From: Chloroflexota bacterium
GTDB taxonomy: Bacteria; Chloroflexota; Chloroflexia; Thermomicrobiales; UBA6265
Assembly (NCBI GenBank): GCA_023389575.1
Contig: JAEWEG010000057.1
Span: 1 to 41,257 of the forward strand
Reading direction: 5' to 3'
Length of the DNA: 41,257 nt
The position numbers were made by a program, and so were the translations under genes. A model generated the notes under the pieces. That model was not told the DNA's origin. It did not search any database and was given only the letters and a program-made list of their open reading frames with translations. Below, piece after piece: positions 40,508 to 41,257 of the stretch (within the stretch, counting starts at the first letter, position 1; each line of letters opens with the position of its first letter).

Positions 40508-40894
40508 ATGAACGACATAACACCCACCATCGATCGCTACTTCGCGCTGTGGATCGAACCGGACCCGGAACGCCGCCGCGATCTCATCGCCCAGACCTTC
40601 ACCGAGGAGGCAACCTACACCGGTCCGCTGCTCGGTGGAGAAGGCCATGACGGCATCGGGCAGCTGGTCGCCCAGCTCAACCAGAACCTCGGCGGCCACC
40701 GGTTCAATCGCACCAGCGATATCGACCACCATCACGACGCCGTCCGCTACTCGTGGGAGATCGTTCCGCCAGGCACGGACACACCGTTCGCCGCCGGCAT
40801 CGATATTGGCTTCGTGGACGAGGACGGCCGGTTGACGTCCGTCACGACGTTCCTCGATGTCTTCCCCGAGCATGCCGGTCATCCGGCGCACTGA
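40508..40894 (+). CDS. NTF2-like (SnoaL-type) protein
   Basis: Protein of 128 residues with the cone-shaped NTF2/SnoaL fold: an opening helix (IDRYFALWIEPDPERRRDLIAQTF), the segment TEEATYTGPLLGGEGHDGIGQLVAQLN, then beta strands (HHHDAVRYSWEIVPP; AAGIDIGFVDEDGRLTSVTTFLDVFP). SnoaL-type proteins act as small-molecule isomerases, dehydratases or binding proteins; the substrate is not known. AGGAGG lies 6-7 nt before the ATG. Divergent from the XRE/MmyB regulator across the palindrome, a pairing often seen for this family. Confidence 0.87.
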   Translation: MNDITPTIDRYFALWIEPDPERRRDLIAQTFTEEATYTGPLLGGEGHDGIGQLVAQLNQNLGGHRFNRTSDIDHHHDAVRYSWEIVPPGTDTPFAAGIDIGFVDEDGRLTSVTTFLDVFPEHAGHPAH

Positions 40895-40916
40895 CATCGC
40901 CTCGACGGTCTCCGCG

Positions 40917-40954
40917 GAGCCCCGGGATCGGTCCATACGCCGGTCCCGGGGCTC
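40917..40954 (+). terminator. Hairpin after the NTF2-like gene
   Basis: GAGCCCCGGGA (40917-40927) and TCCCGGGGCTC (40944-40954) form a perfect 11-bp stem, 22 nt after the stop. No T-run follows. Confidence 0.5.
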
Positions 40955-41036
40955 GATGCGCCTTAGGCTCTATCGGCCTTCTGGCGCCCATGTCCTCCGA
41001 TCGGATCAGGTCCCGGAAATAGCACACTTTTTGCGC

Positions 41037-41065
41037 TTGACGGTCTCCCGCGACTTGCCTAGCAT
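41037..41065 (+). promoter_or_regulatory. Promoter of the secreted-protein gene
   Basis: TTGACG (41037-41042) and TAGCAT (41060-41065) are 17 nt apart. The predicted leader is about 85 nt. Confidence 0.55.
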
Positions 41066-41102
41066 TCCGACAGGGTCTTACAGACGAATCAAGTCGAGAT
41101 GA

Positions 41103-41131
41103 ACCTGACCGCGGGTGCGGTCCAGGTTCCG
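41103..41131 (+). promoter_or_regulatory. Stable hairpin in the leader of the secreted-protein gene
   Basis: GAACCTG plus ACCGC (41103-41114) pair with GCGGT and CAGGTTC (41119-41131) around a GGGT loop with one bulged C, making a 12-bp stem. It is between the promoter and the start codon and ends 15 nt before AGGAG. It could slow translation or protect the mRNA 5' end. Confidence 0.4.
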
Positions 41132-41157
41132 CGCACATGTGCCAGGAGTACCGGGAT

Positions 41158-41257
41158 GCGGAGTTCCATTTACCGTGTATTGCTCATGACGTTCGTGCTG
41201 CTGGCGGTTGCCGCGGGTCCGCTTCAGGCCAGCTCCCAGGGGTTGAAGGGCGTCGAC
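41158..41257 (+). CDS. Start of a secreted protein (cut by window edge)
   Basis: Reading from the ATG at 41158 gives 33 residues to the window end with no stop. They form a classical Sec signal peptide: basic start MRSSIYR, hydrophobic core VLLMTFVLLAVAAG, then a probable signal-peptidase site after LQA (about residue 25). AGGAG lies 8 nt upstream, and a 17-nt spaced promoter is present. The mature protein cannot be identified from the part seen. Confidence 0.7.

Overview
The window is a stretch of a GC-rich bacterial chromosome with mostly housekeeping genes. The gene set is bacterial throughout. The GC-rich codon use, the UPF0182-family membrane protein, the twin-arginine signal on a secreted protein, LarB, DUF6159-like and XRE/MmyB proteins, and several starts that look leaderless suggest Chloroflexota, perhaps a Thermomicrobia-type organism. 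This placement is an inference from gene content; no rRNA is present to confirm it.

Layout. 1-2298: start of murJ (leftward, cut by the window edge), rpsT with its own promoter and terminator, an OsmC-like protein and holA. 2299-5235: a 400-bp structured intergenic region and two overlapping ketoacyl-ACP synthase genes; the second has lost the catalytic cysteine (Phe174). 5244-10420: a membrane protein, the primary sigma factor sigA, divergent yebC, ruvC, tlyA and larB. 10495-12183: a large serine beta-lactamase-fold protein. 12383-15310 (leftward): pth, 3-hydroxyacyl-CoA dehydrogenase, a cobalamin-binding mutase subunit and MeaB. 15580-20978 (rightward): tatA with a long Ser/Thr/Lys tail, tgt, acpS, nnrD, a CBS-pair protein and alr.

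20979-22320 is visibly A+T-rich and carries one or two unknown membrane-protein genes, probably acquired. 22321-29533 is an accessory region, all leftward: an ABM monooxygenase-like protein, a Tat-exported protein, a DUF6159-like membrane protein, a P-loop kinase, an HTH regulator with a perfectly spaced promoter and repeated operator-like sites, a small membrane protein, a WalJ/YycJ-type metallo-hydrolase, and an APH-like/P-loop kinase fusion. 29710-35206: UPF0182 protein, TetR regulator and divergent ABC exporter. 35207-38642: hairpin repeats, then a tightly coupled leftward operon of spermidine synthase-like membrane protein, pgeF and yggS. 38791-41257: a membrane protein, a divergent XRE/MmyB regulator and NTF2-like protein sharing a near-ideal palindromic operator, and the start of a secreted protein cut by the window end.

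Regulation visible in the sequence: sigma-A type promoters, two extended -10 promoters (rpsT, yebC), at least four genes with a -10 element 6-7 nt before ATG and no Shine-Dalgarno (probable leaderless mRNAs), candidate operators at four regulator or divergent promoters, and GC-rich perfect hairpins after many genes, several lacking a U-run. The best candidates for undescribed biology are the KAS pair with a Cys-to-Phe partner, the operator systems at 26248-26340 and 40408-40430, the TatA tail and the A+T-rich island.
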